Below, piece by piece: positions 1-8,095 of a stretch of 64,000 bases of DNA; positions within the stretch are counted from its first letter, which is position 1, and each line of letters starts with the position of its first letter. The stretch covers positions 4,761,981 through 4,825,980 of the forward strand of contig NZ_LT629732.1 of NCBI RefSeq assembly GCF_900104745.1, given 5' to 3'. This stretch comes from Actinopolymorpha singaporensis. GTDB taxonomy: Bacteria; Actinomycetota; Actinomycetes; Propionibacteriales; Actinopolymorphaceae. The notes below the pieces were generated by a model. That model was not told the origin of the DNA and searched no databases. It worked only from the letters and a program-made list of their open reading frames with translations. Made by a program: the position numbers and the translations under genes.

Positions 1-769
1 TCACCACCGCGGCGACGCCGAGCCGGTCGGCCAGGGAGCGTGCGGCCGCCGCGGCCTGGGCGCGGCCCCGCTCGGTGAGGGAAACGTCCTCCCCGCCGGA
101 CCCGCTGAACCTCTTGGCCTGCGAACGTTCGGTCTCCCCGTGCCGCAGCAACAACAACGTGGTCGCACCGCCGACCTCCGCACCCCACCCGCGAGCCGGC
201 GCGGACGCCTCGGCCGGCGCGGTCTCCTCCGCGGGCCGGCCGGTCGGATCCGCCGCCACCGGCGTCGATGCCGAGGCGCCGACCTCCCACACCGGCGGGC
301 CACCGTCCAGTACGGCGTTGAGCAGGGCGTCGGCGGTCTTGTTGCGTTCGCGCGGCACCCACGTCCACGTCGGGTTCGCCGGCACCAGCGCCCGGGCCTG
401 CTCGGCCAACCGGCGCATGTCGGCGTGCTTGACCTTCCAACGGCCGGCCATCTGCTCGATGACCAGCTTGCTGTCCATCCGGATCTCGACGTGCGCGGCG
501 GCGTCGAGCTCACGGGCCAGCCTCAGCCCGGCGATCAGGCCGTTGTACTCCGCGACGTTGTTGGTCGCGGTGCCGATGCGTTCCGCAGCGCGGGCGAGGA
601 CGTCGCCGGACTCCGCGTCGCGGACCACCGCGCCGTACGCCGCCCGGCCGGGGTTGCCGCGCGAACCACCGTCCGCCTCGACGACCAGCCGCCTGCCCGA
701 GCCCGGCGAGCCTGCGGAAAGCCCCCGAGAGACGCCCTGGGAGGAGTGCTCGAACAACCGGTCAGACAC
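1..769 (-). CDS. Bifunctional RNase H / histidine phosphatase, 3' end beyond window
   Basis: The N-terminal half is a type I RNase H fold that cleaves RNA in RNA:DNA hybrids. The metal-binding carboxylates are visible as D33 (in EADGGSRGNPG), E74 (AEYNG), D99 (MDSK) and D147 (KTADAL). A low-complexity Ala/Pro linker (about residues 165-198) leads to a phosphoglycerate-mutase-like phosphatase domain with the LRHGETERS signature (His210 is the phospho-acceptor). The coding frame runs off the window after 256 codons. The same fusion is known from M. tuberculosis Rv2228c, where RNase H and a CobC-like acid phosphatase are joined. The GTG start at 769 overlaps the end of the upstream zinc-ribbon gene by 8 bases, so the two are probably cotranslated. 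The function of the phosphatase half (CobC-like or general) cannot be told from sequence. Confidence 0.93.
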   Translation of the reverse strand, partial: MSDRLFEHSSQGVSRGLSAGSPGSGRRLVVEADGGSRGNPGRAAYGAVVRDAESGDVLARAAERIGTATNNVAEYNGLIAGLRLARELDAAAHVEIRMDSKLVIEQMAGRWKVKHADMRRLAEQARALVPANPTWTWVPRERNKTADALLNAVLDGGPPVWEVGASASTPVAADPTGRPAEETAPAEASAPARGWGAEVGGATTLLLLRHGETERSQAKRFSGSGGEDVSLTERGRAQAAAAARSLADRLGVAAVV

Positions 770-1505
770 CGGACTCCAGCGTGCGGATCAGGATCCGGCC
801 GCACTCCTCACAGCTCAGCACGGCGTCGTCCGGCTTCGCCGCGATCTGGCCGAGGTACCGCGCGTCCAGCTCCATCCGGCAGCCCTCGCACCGGCGCTGC
901 CGCAACGCCGCGGCGCCGACGCCTCCGTGCTGCGCGCGCCGCTTCTCGTAAAGCCTCAGCAGGTCGTCGGAGACCCCGGCCGCGGTGTCGGTGCGCTCGC
1001 GGCGCAGCCGGTCGACCTCGGCGTCGATCTCGGCGTACGCACGGTCACGGGCCTGGTCGACCTCGGCCAGCTTCGTACCCAGCTCGGTCTCCCGGGCGGA
1101 CAGTTCCTGCTCGTGGGCGGTGGCCGCCTCGAGGCGTTCCATCACGTCCAGCTCGACGTCCTCCAGGTCGGACTGGCGGCGCTGCAGTGACTCGATCTCG
1201 CTCTGGAGGCTCTGCAGGTCGCGGGCCGAGCCGACCTGGCCGGACTGCAGCCGCTGTTCGTCGCGGGCCCGCCGGGTGCGCACCTGTTCCACGTCGGCTT
1301 CGGCCTTGCGCTGCTCGCGGGTGAGGTCGCTCACCTGCGCCTGGGCGGTCGCCAGCTCCGACGCGAGCTTGGCGCGCTCGGCCCGCAGGCGTTCGCCCTC
1401 GGACACCTCGGGAACCGTCCGCCGGCGGTGGGCCAGCTGGTCGAGCCGCAGGTCGAGTGCCTGGACGTCGAGCAGCCGCAACTGGATGAACGGGTCGGCG
1501 TTCAG
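762..1505 (-). CDS. Coiled-coil zinc-ribbon protein (C4-type, Rv2229c-like)
   Basis: About 247 residues. A long heptad-rich, Glu/Arg/Gln-rich helical region (about residues 25-180) predicts a coiled-coil hairpin. It is followed by a C-terminal zinc ribbon with paired cysteines CEGC and CEEC. Relatives include Rv2229c and the C4-type zinc-ribbon family (CT398/HP0958-like); some members act as chaperones or nucleic-acid adaptors, but the actinobacterial role is unknown. The start is unusual. The conserved N-terminus (NADPFIQLRLLD) begins at a CTG that overlaps the stop of the NIF3 gene (CTGA), with an AGGGAGG Shine-Dalgarno about 5 bases upstream. The nearest ATG (1538) would add 11 residues lying inside the NIF3 gene and ignores that ribosome site. 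It sits between NIF3 and RNase H, an order kept in mycobacteria. Confidence 0.88.
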   Translation of the reverse strand: MNADPFIQLRLLDVQALDLRLDQLAHRRRTVPEVSEGERLRAERAKLASELATAQAQVSDLTREQRKAEADVEQVRTRRARDEQRLQSGQVGSARDLQSLQSEIESLQRRQSDLEDVELDVMERLEAATAHEQELSARETELGTKLAEVDQARDRAYAEIDAEVDRLRRERTDTAAGVSDDLLRLYEKRRAQHGGVGAAALRQRRCEGCRMELDARYLGQIAAKPDDAVLSCEECGRILIRTLESGV

Positions 1506-2335
1506 AGGGTCCCTCCCTGGTCGGCGTGGCTCACCCACGGGTCAGTGCACGTCGTCGAGACGCGGGTCTCCACCGTAGTGCCCCGCTCGGCCAGCACGGC
1601 GCGGAGCCGGTCGGCGGCGTCGGCCAGCCAGGGCCACTCGCTGGCCCAGTGGGCGACGTCCAGCAGGGCCGGCGCGCCGGGATGCTCGGTTGCCTCCGAG
1701 GCCGGGTGGTGGCGCAGGTCGGCCGTGACGTAGGCGTCCGCGCCGAGGGCCCGCACCGTGTCGAGATAGGAGTCGCCCGCACCGCCGCAGACCGCGACCG
1801 TGGCCACCGGCCGCTCCGGGTCACCGGCCACGCGTACGCCGTGCGCGGTGGGCGGCAGGGCGCCGGCCACCCGGCGGCCGAACGCCGCCAGCGGCTCGGG
1901 TTCGAGCAGGACGCCCACCCGGCCGACACCGAGCCACGCAGTGTCGGGGCGGGGGTCGAGCGGCCGCAGGTCGCTCAGGCCGAGCGCGCCGGCCAGGGCG
2001 TCGGACACCCCGGGATCGGCGGCGTCGGCGTTGGTGTGGCAGACGTGCAGGCCGATGCCGGCGCGGATCAGCGAGTGAACCAGCCGGCCCTTCGGCGTCG
2101 TCGCCGGCACTCCGTGCACACCGCGCAGGAAGAGCGGGTGGTGCGTGACGATCAGGTCGGCCGGCCAGTCCAGCGCCTCCCGTGCCACCTCGGCCACCGG
2201 GTCGACGGCGAACAGGATCCGGCGCACCTCCGCGTCGGGGTCACCGCAGACCAGCCCCACCGCATCCCAGTCGGCGGCCCAGCGCGGGTCGTACAACCCA
2301 TCGAGGACCTCCACCACCTGTGCGAGCGTCGCCAC
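1502..2335 (-). CDS. NIF3-like dinuclear metal-centre protein
   Basis: 277 residues, NIF3/YbgI/DUF34 family. Family members form a toroidal hexamer with a two-metal site; the physiological substrate is unsettled (a GTP cyclohydrolase-like or metal-handling role has been proposed for some). Visible ligand motifs are the VTHHPL segment near residue 85, HTNAD near residue 122 and a C-terminal His-rich stretch (LRHHPAS near residue 213). It is the short version without the inserted middle domain seen in some bacteria. It overlaps the downstream zinc-ribbon gene by four bases and follows the esterase gene by 15 bases, so it may be read from the catabolic operon as well as its own promoter. The neighbour order NIF3, zinc ribbon, RNase H matches M. 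tuberculosis Rv2230c-Rv2228c. Confidence 0.9.
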   Translation of the reverse strand: MATLAQVVEVLDGLYDPRWAADWDAVGLVCGDPDAEVRRILFAVDPVAEVAREALDWPADLIVTHHPLFLRGVHGVPATTPKGRLVHSLIRAGIGLHVCHTNADAADPGVSDALAGALGLSDLRPLDPRPDTAWLGVGRVGVLLEPEPLAAFGRRVAGALPPTAHGVRVAGDPERPVATVAVCGGAGDSYLDTVRALGADAYVTADLRHHPASEATEHPGAPALLDVAHWASEWPWLADAADRLRAVLAERGTTVETRVSTTCTDPWVSHADQGGTL

Positions 2336-2350
2336 CCGGCAACCCTAGCG

Positions 2351-3649
2351 TCAGCCGCCGGCAGGCCCGGACCGGTCCGTCGGGCGGCCGGACACCTTCC
2401 CCAGATGCCGGTCCGCCGCGTCGGCGAACCGCGCCCAGTCGCCGTCGGTCATCGCGTGGCCGCCGGGCCGGATGTGATAGCCGACCCGGCTGGGTACGAC
2501 GGGACGGTCCACCGACGGCTGCTCGGTGGCCGCGAGCCCTTCGGCGCCGAGCAGTTCGTAGACCGGCGAGGCGTACTTCGCGCCGAGGAACTCACCGTAC
2601 GGGTCCGCCCAGGTGTCCTCCTCGGCGCTGGCGACGTACGCCGGGCGCGGGGCGACGAGCGCCACGAGCTCGTGCTGGTCGACCGGCAGCGTCTCCTCCC
2701 GGCCGGCATAGGCGGCGAACGCGGGACAGAACCAGTGCGGGAACCTGCTGGTGATCGCCTCGACCGTCTCCCCCACCCGGCGCCGGGACAGCGCGACGCC
2801 ACCGCAGCCGGAGTTGTTCGACACCGCCATCGCGAACCGTTCGTCGAGCGCCGCGGCCCACATCGCCGCCTTGCCGAGCCTGGAGTGGCCGGCGACGATC
2901 ACCCGGGCGGCGTCGACGCGGCGGTCCTCGCGCAGGTGGTCGAGGATGCGGGACAGCCCCCAGGCCCACGCGCCAAGCGCGCCCCACTCGTGCTCGCCGG
3001 GCCGGTTCTGGCCGGGCGCGTAGAAGAGCGGGTGTACGCCGTTGCCGAAGTCGTCCACGTCGGGGTCGAAGTCCTGGTAGCAGGCGGTGGCCACGCCGTA
3101 CCCGCGGTCGACCAGCTCCGCCAGCGGCCACGGAGGCTGTACGGGTTCGGTGTGGTCGGCCGAGCCGTTCTCCACGACGTCGTTGCCGCGGAAGTTCAAC
3201 GCCAGGAAGACGGGAGCGGGCGAGCCTGTCGACGCCGACGCCGGCAGGTACGTCAGTACGGTCGCGGCCACGGAGCCCTGGGAGCCCTGGGAGTCCGGTG
3301 CGCCGGCGGCACCGACGGCCGGACGGCGGAACGTCAGCCGCGTCTCCACCCGGGTCGCCCGCCCGTCCAGCGCGGCGTCCTCGGCGAGCACCTGCGCGCC
3401 GACCTCGACCGCGCCTTCCGGCGTACGTCCGTAGACGTGGCGCTCGAACGCCGCGAGCAGCTCCGGGCGGCGGCGCTCCCACCAGTCCGCCGGCGTCAGC
3501 ACCGGCGCGCCATCCGCGCACACCAGCGGGTCGGGCAGCCCGCCGGGCACGGACAGCTCCGCCTCGGGCACGGCCAGCCGGCCGGCCGGAAGGCCGGCGC
3601 CGAGCTCAGCCTCTGCCCCGGTGCCGGTACCGCTGTCGGTGGAAGTCAT
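2351..3649 (-). CDS. CE15-type glucuronoyl esterase / acetyl xylan esterase-like hydrolase
   Basis: 432 residues, alpha/beta-hydrolase fold. The N-terminal block (LPDPL...DWWERRRPEL...VYGRTP) and the nucleophile elbow GHSRLGKAA (Ser256), followed by a DERFA...SNNSGCGG segment, are the hallmarks of carbohydrate esterase family 15. APRP and GGHAMTDGDW near residue 408 supply the catalytic His. CE15 enzymes cut the ester between lignin alcohols and (4-O-methyl)glucuronic acid on xylan. I see no convincing signal peptide (the N-terminus is Ser/Thr/Gly-rich), so it may act on imported fragments. The start is the ATG at 3649, not the upstream in-frame codon that would lie inside larA. It lies 10 bases after the LarA homologue, fitting a role in supplying uronate to this island. 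Substrate not proven. Confidence 0.8.
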   Translation of the reverse strand: MTSTDSGTGTGAEAELGAGLPAGRLAVPEAELSVPGGLPDPLVCADGAPVLTPADWWERRRPELLAAFERHVYGRTPEGAVEVGAQVLAEDAALDGRATRVETRLTFRRPAVGAAGAPDSQGSQGSVAATVLTYLPASASTGSPAPVFLALNFRGNDVVENGSADHTEPVQPPWPLAELVDRGYGVATACYQDFDPDVDDFGNGVHPLFYAPGQNRPGEHEWGALGAWAWGLSRILDHLREDRRVDAARVIVAGHSRLGKAAMWAAALDERFAMAVSNNSGCGGVALSRRRVGETVEAITSRFPHWFCPAFAAYAGREETLPVDQHELVALVAPRPAYVASAEEDTWADPYGEFLGAKYASPVYELLGAEGLAATEQPSVDRPVVPSRVGYHIRPGGHAMTDGDWARFADAADRHLGKVSGRPTDRSGPAGG

Positions 3650-3659
3650 CGCCGTCCCC

Positions 3660-4937
3660 TCAGGTTCGCAGCCGGAACAGGACCTCGCCCGCGTTCGGGA
3701 CCACCAGGGTCTCCGGGTCACGGGCCCATTCCTCCGCGTCCACCGCGGCCGGGTCGAGATAGTCCAGGTTCAGCGCCCGGGTGCGCTGCTCGTCCAGCCC
3801 GGTGGCGAGGGTCACCGTGATCCGGCACCGCTCGCCGTGCTCGGGGTCGTAGCGCCCGGCGCCCCGGACATGGGTGGAGTGCGCGAGCACCGAGCGCGGC
3901 ATGTCGGCGAACCGCTCCCACTGTTCGGTGAAGTAGTCGCGGCAGTGGTAGCCGATCTTCTCGATCAGCGTGCCGTGGGTACGGCTGACCTCGTGCACGT
4001 GCGGCGCGTACAGCACGACCTGGCCGCCGTCGGCGACCACCGGCTCGACCTTGTACATGCCCTTGGACGCGGTCCACAGCTCGTCGTAGCGCGGCGACAC
4101 GAGGGACAGCACCCGGCGCACCGGCCGGTCGAGGTAGCGCACGTGCGTCTGCGCGGACACCTCCGCCGCGGCCGCCCACGCCTCCTCCGGCGTGCCGAAC
4201 GCCAGCGCGTGCAGGTCCTTCGTACCGGACGCGACCACGACCGCGAGGCACAGCCGCTCTGCCGGGATCCGCGCGGCGGCCCGGTCGATCAGCGCCCGCA
4301 CCGGCGTCAGGCCCGGCGTCCCGATGATCTCGACGTTGCTGATCAGGGCGCCCAGCCAGTGGGACAGGTCGATGATCTCCCGGCCGGCGACACCGGGGAA
4401 GAAGTACTTGTTGCCACCGGAGAAGCCGACCACCTCGTGCGGGAACACCGGCCCGAGCACGAGCACCACGTCGGAGTCGACGACGTGCCGGTTGATGCGT
4501 ACCGTCACCGGCTCCTCGAACCTGCCCTCGGTCACCTCCGCCACCTCGGCCGCCGGAATGTCGCCCAGCGAGACCAGCGCCTCCGGTGTCCACCACTCGT
4601 GGTTGACCACGGTCGTGCCCGGATAGGTGCGTTCCAGCTCACCGGGCCGGTAGCCGAGGTGCGCGGCCAGCGCCTCCTCCGGCATCGCCGGGTGGGTGCC
4701 CAGCGCGACCAGCACGGTCAGCCGGCTGACCCGGCCGTGCACCGCCTCGTGTACGGCGCCGAGCAGCAGCGGCAGCGGGCAGCTGCGGGTGGAGTCGGGG
4801 ACGACCACGCACAGGCTGCGTCCCTCCAACGGGACGCCGGCGAGGCGTTCGGCGACGAACGCCGCGGCCTGCTCGGCCGGAACCGTCGTGCCCGGCGCGT
4901 CGGTGCCGCCCGGTCCGCCGATGAGGTCAGCGCTCAT
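3660..4937 (-). CDS. larA: LarA-family nickel-pincer racemase/epimerase homologue (DUF2088)
   Basis: 425 residues. LarA enzymes use a nickel-pincer nucleotide cofactor to invert an alpha-hydroxy carbon by hydride transfer; characterised homologues include lactate and malate racemases and a D-gluconate 2-epimerase. The cofactor residues appear intact: His167, Lys177 (in SGGNKYFFPG) and His193 keep the exact 10- and 16-residue spacings of His174/Lys184/His200 in Lactiplantibacillus LarA. A DSTR motif (Arg51) and GTHP (His82) are also present. No larB, larC or larE cofactor genes lie in the window. Start ATG 4937 has AGGGAG upstream. It sits in a run with sugar isomerase-like genes and a glucuronoyl esterase, so a sugar acid is a more likely substrate than lactate (inference; the gene symbol names the family). 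Confidence 0.82.
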   Translation of the reverse strand: MSADLIGGPGGTDAPGTTVPAEQAAAFVAERLAGVPLEGRSLCVVVPDSTRSCPLPLLLGAVHEAVHGRVSRLTVLVALGTHPAMPEEALAAHLGYRPGELERTYPGTTVVNHEWWTPEALVSLGDIPAAEVAEVTEGRFEEPVTVRINRHVVDSDVVLVLGPVFPHEVVGFSGGNKYFFPGVAGREIIDLSHWLGALISNVEIIGTPGLTPVRALIDRAAARIPAERLCLAVVVASGTKDLHALAFGTPEEAWAAAAEVSAQTHVRYLDRPVRRVLSLVSPRYDELWTASKGMYKVEPVVADGGQVVLYAPHVHEVSRTHGTLIEKIGYHCRDYFTEQWERFADMPRSVLAHSTHVRGAGRYDPEHGERCRITVTLATGLDEQRTRALNLDYLDPAAVDAEEWARDPETLVVPNAGEVLFRLRT

Positions 4938-5031
4938 GTGTACTCCCTGCGTTCGGTCCGCCGCCGCGGCTCGCCTGTGACCGGAGCGGCCCCGCACACC
5001 GCCGTCCTGCGGGGTGCGCGGGGCGCCGACG

Positions 5032-5892
5032 TCAGCCGGAGATCTCCTTCAGGTACGCCAGATTGTCGCGCACCCGCTCCTCAAGCGGGACCTCGGTGGA
5101 GAAGTCCTCCACCGACACCCAGCCGGAGTAGCCGTGCTCGCGCAGTGCCGCGAACAGCTTGGGCAGGTTCGCGACGCCGTGCCGCATCGGCGCCCAGCCC
5201 CACTTCCAGTCCGTACGGTTGGCGCCCTCGACCGGCGTCGCCACCGGCGCGGCGTTCTTCACGTGCACGTGTGCCAGGTGCTCGCCGAGGATCTCCAGGC
5301 TCCACGGGTCGTACTCGTACCCCTCCTGGAGCATGTTGCCGATGTCGTGGATGACACCGACGTGGCGCGGGTCGAAGCCCTCCACGAAGCGGGCCGCCGA
5401 CGAGGCGCTGGAGGTCAGCGACTGGTGGTGCAGCTCGATCAGCGCCTTCACGCCGTACTGCTCGGCGAGCTCGGCGACCCGGCGGTACTCCTTGCGGCGC
5501 TGGGCGAACGCAGCGTTGTACCCCTCGGGCCCCGGCTTGCCGACCGGGACGCGCATCTGGGTGACGCCGAGGGCCGCGGCCCCGCGCATCAGGCGCTCGA
5601 CGTCCTCGATCTCGTCACATCGGGCGTACGCGCCGAGGGACGGGATGCCGAGGCCGGCCTTCTCGGTGATCTCCTTGATCCGCGGGACGTCCTCCTCGAA
5701 CGTCGACAGCGGCCAGGTGCACCTGTTGCCCTGCCAGAAGCCGGACGCACCGGTCGGCGGCTGCTGGTCGACGATTCGCCACTCGATCCCGTCCCAGCCC
5801 TGCTCGGCGAGCTTGCCGGCCGCCTCCTCCGGGGTCCACTCGGGCAGGCTCGCGGTGAAGACGGCGAACTTGAACGAACCGGCTGCGCTCAT
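5032..5892 (-). CDS. Sugar phosphate isomerase/epimerase-like TIM barrel
   Basis: 286 residues, xylose isomerase-like TIM barrel (AP endonuclease family 2). Metal-binding carboxylates and histidines are seen as IELHHQ, GVIHDIGN, HVHVKN and the terminal VSVEDFS. Members of this family isomerise or epimerise keto sugars, and some pair with Gfo/Idh/MocA oxidoreductases to cleave 3-keto-glycosides. The ATG start overlaps the stop of the upstream Gfo/Idh/MocA gene (ATGA), so the pair is translationally coupled and probably acts in sequence. The substrate cannot be named from sequence. The residues WQGN and DWKWGW give a Trp-rich, possibly polyhydroxylated-substrate pocket (inference). Confidence 0.85.
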   Translation of the reverse strand: MSAAGSFKFAVFTASLPEWTPEEAAGKLAEQGWDGIEWRIVDQQPPTGASGFWQGNRCTWPLSTFEEDVPRIKEITEKAGLGIPSLGAYARCDEIEDVERLMRGAAALGVTQMRVPVGKPGPEGYNAAFAQRRKEYRRVAELAEQYGVKALIELHHQSLTSSASSAARFVEGFDPRHVGVIHDIGNMLQEGYEYDPWSLEILGEHLAHVHVKNAAPVATPVEGANRTDWKWGWAPMRHGVANLPKLFAALREHGYSGWVSVEDFSTEVPLEERVRDNLAYLKEISG

Positions 5893-6980
5893 CGGGTCAG
5901 CTCCTCGATCCGGATCGGCCCCTTCGTCCGCGCGGACTCGTAGATCCCGCGGATGAGGGCGAGCGTCTTGGTGCCCTCGGCGACGGTGACCAGCGGCGGG
6001 CGCTTGTCCTCCACCGCGTCGAGGAAGTCCCGGAACTGGACGGTGTGCGACGTCGCCGTCAGCCCGGCGACCGTCGGCTCGTCCTTCTTCTCCTCGACCG
6101 GCGCGTACCCGGCCGCGGCCAGCGCGGCCTCCGCCTGGTTGGCCGAGGAGCCGGCGCCGTAGGCGAAGTCCTCGTCGCTGTTGCCGGCGGAGTGGTAGTA
6201 GGTGAGCTTGTTGGCGTCGATGACCGCCGAGCCCTGGTCTCCGTGCACGTGGACCTTGGTGGTGAGGCCGGGGTAGGCCGCGGTCGTGCCGTGCACCACG
6301 CCGAGCGCGCCGCTGGCGAACCGCACCGTGGCGACAGCGGTGTCCTCCACCTCGATCCGCTCGTGCGCCAGGCAGTCGGCCCAGGCGTACACCTCGACAG
6401 GGTCGCCGAGGAACCACGTCATCAGGTCGATGGTGTGGATTCCCTGGTTCATCAGGGCGCCGCCGCCGTCCAGCTCCCACGTGCCGCGCCAGTCGCCGGA
6501 GTCGTAGTAGCCCTGGCTGCGCCACCACGACATGATCGCGTTGCCGGAGGTGATCCGGCCGAACTTCCCCTCGCTCACCGCCTGGTGGACCACCTGGCTG
6601 GCCGGGTCGTACCTGTGCTGGCTCACCACCATCGCGGTCCGGCCGGAACGCTTCTCCGCCTCCAGGACCCGGTTGGCGGCGTCCAGGGTGATGTCCAGCG
6701 GCTTCTCGATGATGACGTGCTTGCCGGCGTCGAGCGCCGCGACGGCACCGTCGGCGTGCAGTCCGCTGGGGGTGCAGATCGTCACCACGTCCACGTCGGA
6801 ACGCCCCAGCACCTCCTCGACGGAGTTCGCCGCGTCGACGCCGTGCTTGGCGGCCAGCTCCTGCGCACGCTCGGGCACGACGTCGGCCACCACGGCCAAC
6901 TCCGCCCGCGGCTGCAGGGACTGGATGGTCTGGGCGTGGGTGCGACCGATCACCCCGGCGCCGATCACTGCGAATCGCAT
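5889..6980 (-). CDS. Gfo/Idh/MocA family NAD(P)-dependent sugar dehydrogenase
   Basis: 363 residues. The N-terminal Rossmann fold has GAGVIGRTHA at residues 7-16, and the family signature EKPLD (Lys as catalytic/proton-relay residue) follows near residue 93. The C-terminal alpha/beta domain carries GGALMNQGIHTID, whose His is the usual active-site base. Family enzymes oxidise or reduce hydroxyls of sugars, inositols and glycosides. A Shine-Dalgarno-like AAGGGG lies before ATG 6980. It is downstream of an isomerase (gap 106 bp) and overlaps the next isomerase by 4 bases. An oxidation followed by isomerisation or elimination on a uronate- or glycoside-type substrate is likely (inference). Confidence 0.87.
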   Translation of the reverse strand: MRFAVIGAGVIGRTHAQTIQSLQPRAELAVVADVVPERAQELAAKHGVDAANSVEEVLGRSDVDVVTICTPSGLHADGAVAALDAGKHVIIEKPLDITLDAANRVLEAEKRSGRTAMVVSQHRYDPASQVVHQAVSEGKFGRITSGNAIMSWWRSQGYYDSGDWRGTWELDGGGALMNQGIHTIDLMTWFLGDPVEVYAWADCLAHERIEVEDTAVATVRFASGALGVVHGTTAAYPGLTTKVHVHGDQGSAVIDANKLTYYHSAGNSDEDFAYGAGSSANQAEAALAAAGYAPVEEKKDEPTVAGLTATSHTVQFRDFLDAVEDKRPPLVTVAEGTKTLALIRGIYESARTKGPIRIEELTR

Positions 6981-7086
6981 CAGTACCCCTTCTGTCGAGC
7001 TTCCTGTCGCGCTCTGCTGGTGAGGTTGTGGCTCGTCGACGTCCGCCGCCGAGCTCCCCGACTTGTCGGGGGCGGTGCCGCCGGGA

Positions 7087-7914
7087 CTAGTGGTACGCGA
7101 TGCCCTCGGCGTCGAGCAGTCCGGTGAACGCCCGCGTCGCCTTGGCGAACAGATCGGGGCCGGAGAACCCACCGGACTCACCCATGTAGGCGAGGTGCGG
7201 CTCCATCGAGAAGTAGCTGTCGAAGCCGTCCGCCTTCAGCGCGCGGATCGTCTCCGGGATCTGCCCGTCGCCCTCGCCGGCGGGGACAACCCGGCCCTCG
7301 GCGGCGACCGCGTCCTTGATCTGAAGGTAGTCGATGTAGGGGCGCAGGTCGGCGAACCCGTCGGTGAACGGCGCCACGTCGCACAGGACGAAGTTGGCCG
7401 GGTCCCACACCAGGCGCAGCTTGGCCGAGCCCACCGACTCCACGATGTCCAGGCAGCGGGAGGGTACGTCGCCGTAGATCTTGCGTTCGTTCTCGTGGGC
7501 GAGGATGACGTCCTGGTCGCCCACCCGGTCCGCCAGGGCCGACATCCGCCGCAGCACCTCGTCGCGGTGCTTGGCCGGGTCCTCGCCGTCGGGCATCCAG
7601 AACGAGAAGATCCGGATGTACGGCGCCTGAAGTTGCTCGGCCACCCACAGCGCCCGGTCGAACCGTGCCAGGTGCTCGTCGAAGTCGTCGTGGATGCCGA
7701 CCTTGCCGATCGGCGAACCCACCGCGGACACCCCGATGCCGTACTGCGAGAGCAGCCGCTTCAGCTCACCGATCTGGTCGTCGTCGAGGTCGAGGACGTT
7801 GGTGCCCCAGGCGCTGCGGAACTCGACATACCGGATGCCGAGCTCGTTGAGCGTCCGGAACTGGACGTGCGGGTCGGAGTCGATCTCGTCGGCGAATCCG
7901 GAGAGGGTCCACAT
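7087..7914 (-). CDS. Sugar phosphate isomerase/epimerase-like TIM barrel, first gene of minus arm
   Basis: 275 residues, xylose isomerase-like TIM barrel. Metal ligands are suggested by LAHENE, VWDPANF, YLQIKD and the C-terminal FSMEPH. It is the first gene of the leftward run and starts 70 bp from the LacI palindrome. The ATG at 7914 (MWTLSGFADE) is preferred over a further-upstream in-frame start that would extend toward the operator and lacks similarity. It is related to, but clearly different from, the isomerase genes at 5032 and 9271. The exact substrate is unknown. Confidence 0.85.
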   Translation of the reverse strand: MWTLSGFADEIDSDPHVQFRTLNELGIRYVEFRSAWGTNVLDLDDDQIGELKRLLSQYGIGVSAVGSPIGKVGIHDDFDEHLARFDRALWVAEQLQAPYIRIFSFWMPDGEDPAKHRDEVLRRMSALADRVGDQDVILAHENERKIYGDVPSRCLDIVESVGSAKLRLVWDPANFVLCDVAPFTDGFADLRPYIDYLQIKDAVAAEGRVVPAGEGDGQIPETIRALKADGFDSYFSMEPHLAYMGESGGFSGPDLFAKATRAFTGLLDAEGIAYH

Positions 7915-7979
7915 CGTGGCGTCGTGCTCCTTGCGGGTGGTCGGGCGGTCGGGGCCGTGGCACACGACCGGTTGTGGCA

Positions 7980-8010
7980 ACTATGGCAACCGGTTGCCAA
8001 ACTTTGTCAA
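7980..8010 (-). promoter_or_regulatory. LacI-type operator inside a leftward promoter
   Basis: TGGCAACCGGTTGCCA (7984-7999) is a perfect 16-bp palindrome with the central CG typical of LacI-family operators. On the minus strand a perfect TTGACA (8010-8005) lies just upstream, and CATAGT (7985-7980) lies 19 bases (CCATAG: 18 bases) further on. The operator therefore fills the -35/-10 spacer, where a bound repressor would block polymerase. The adjacent divergent lacI gene makes its product the obvious ligand. No second copy of the full palindrome was noticed in the window. Confidence 0.75.
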
Positions 8011-8095
8011 GAGGGGCGAGACTAGGCCGTCCGACAACGGCACCGTCACCGACCGGCGACGCAGCGGTGAACCGCGATGTGGAGGGAGCGACCTG

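Noticed and set aside
1526-3820. Long plus-strand open frame opposite NIF3 and esterase
   Set aside because: It is antisense to two recognisable genes and is Arg/Gly/Val-rich without motifs.
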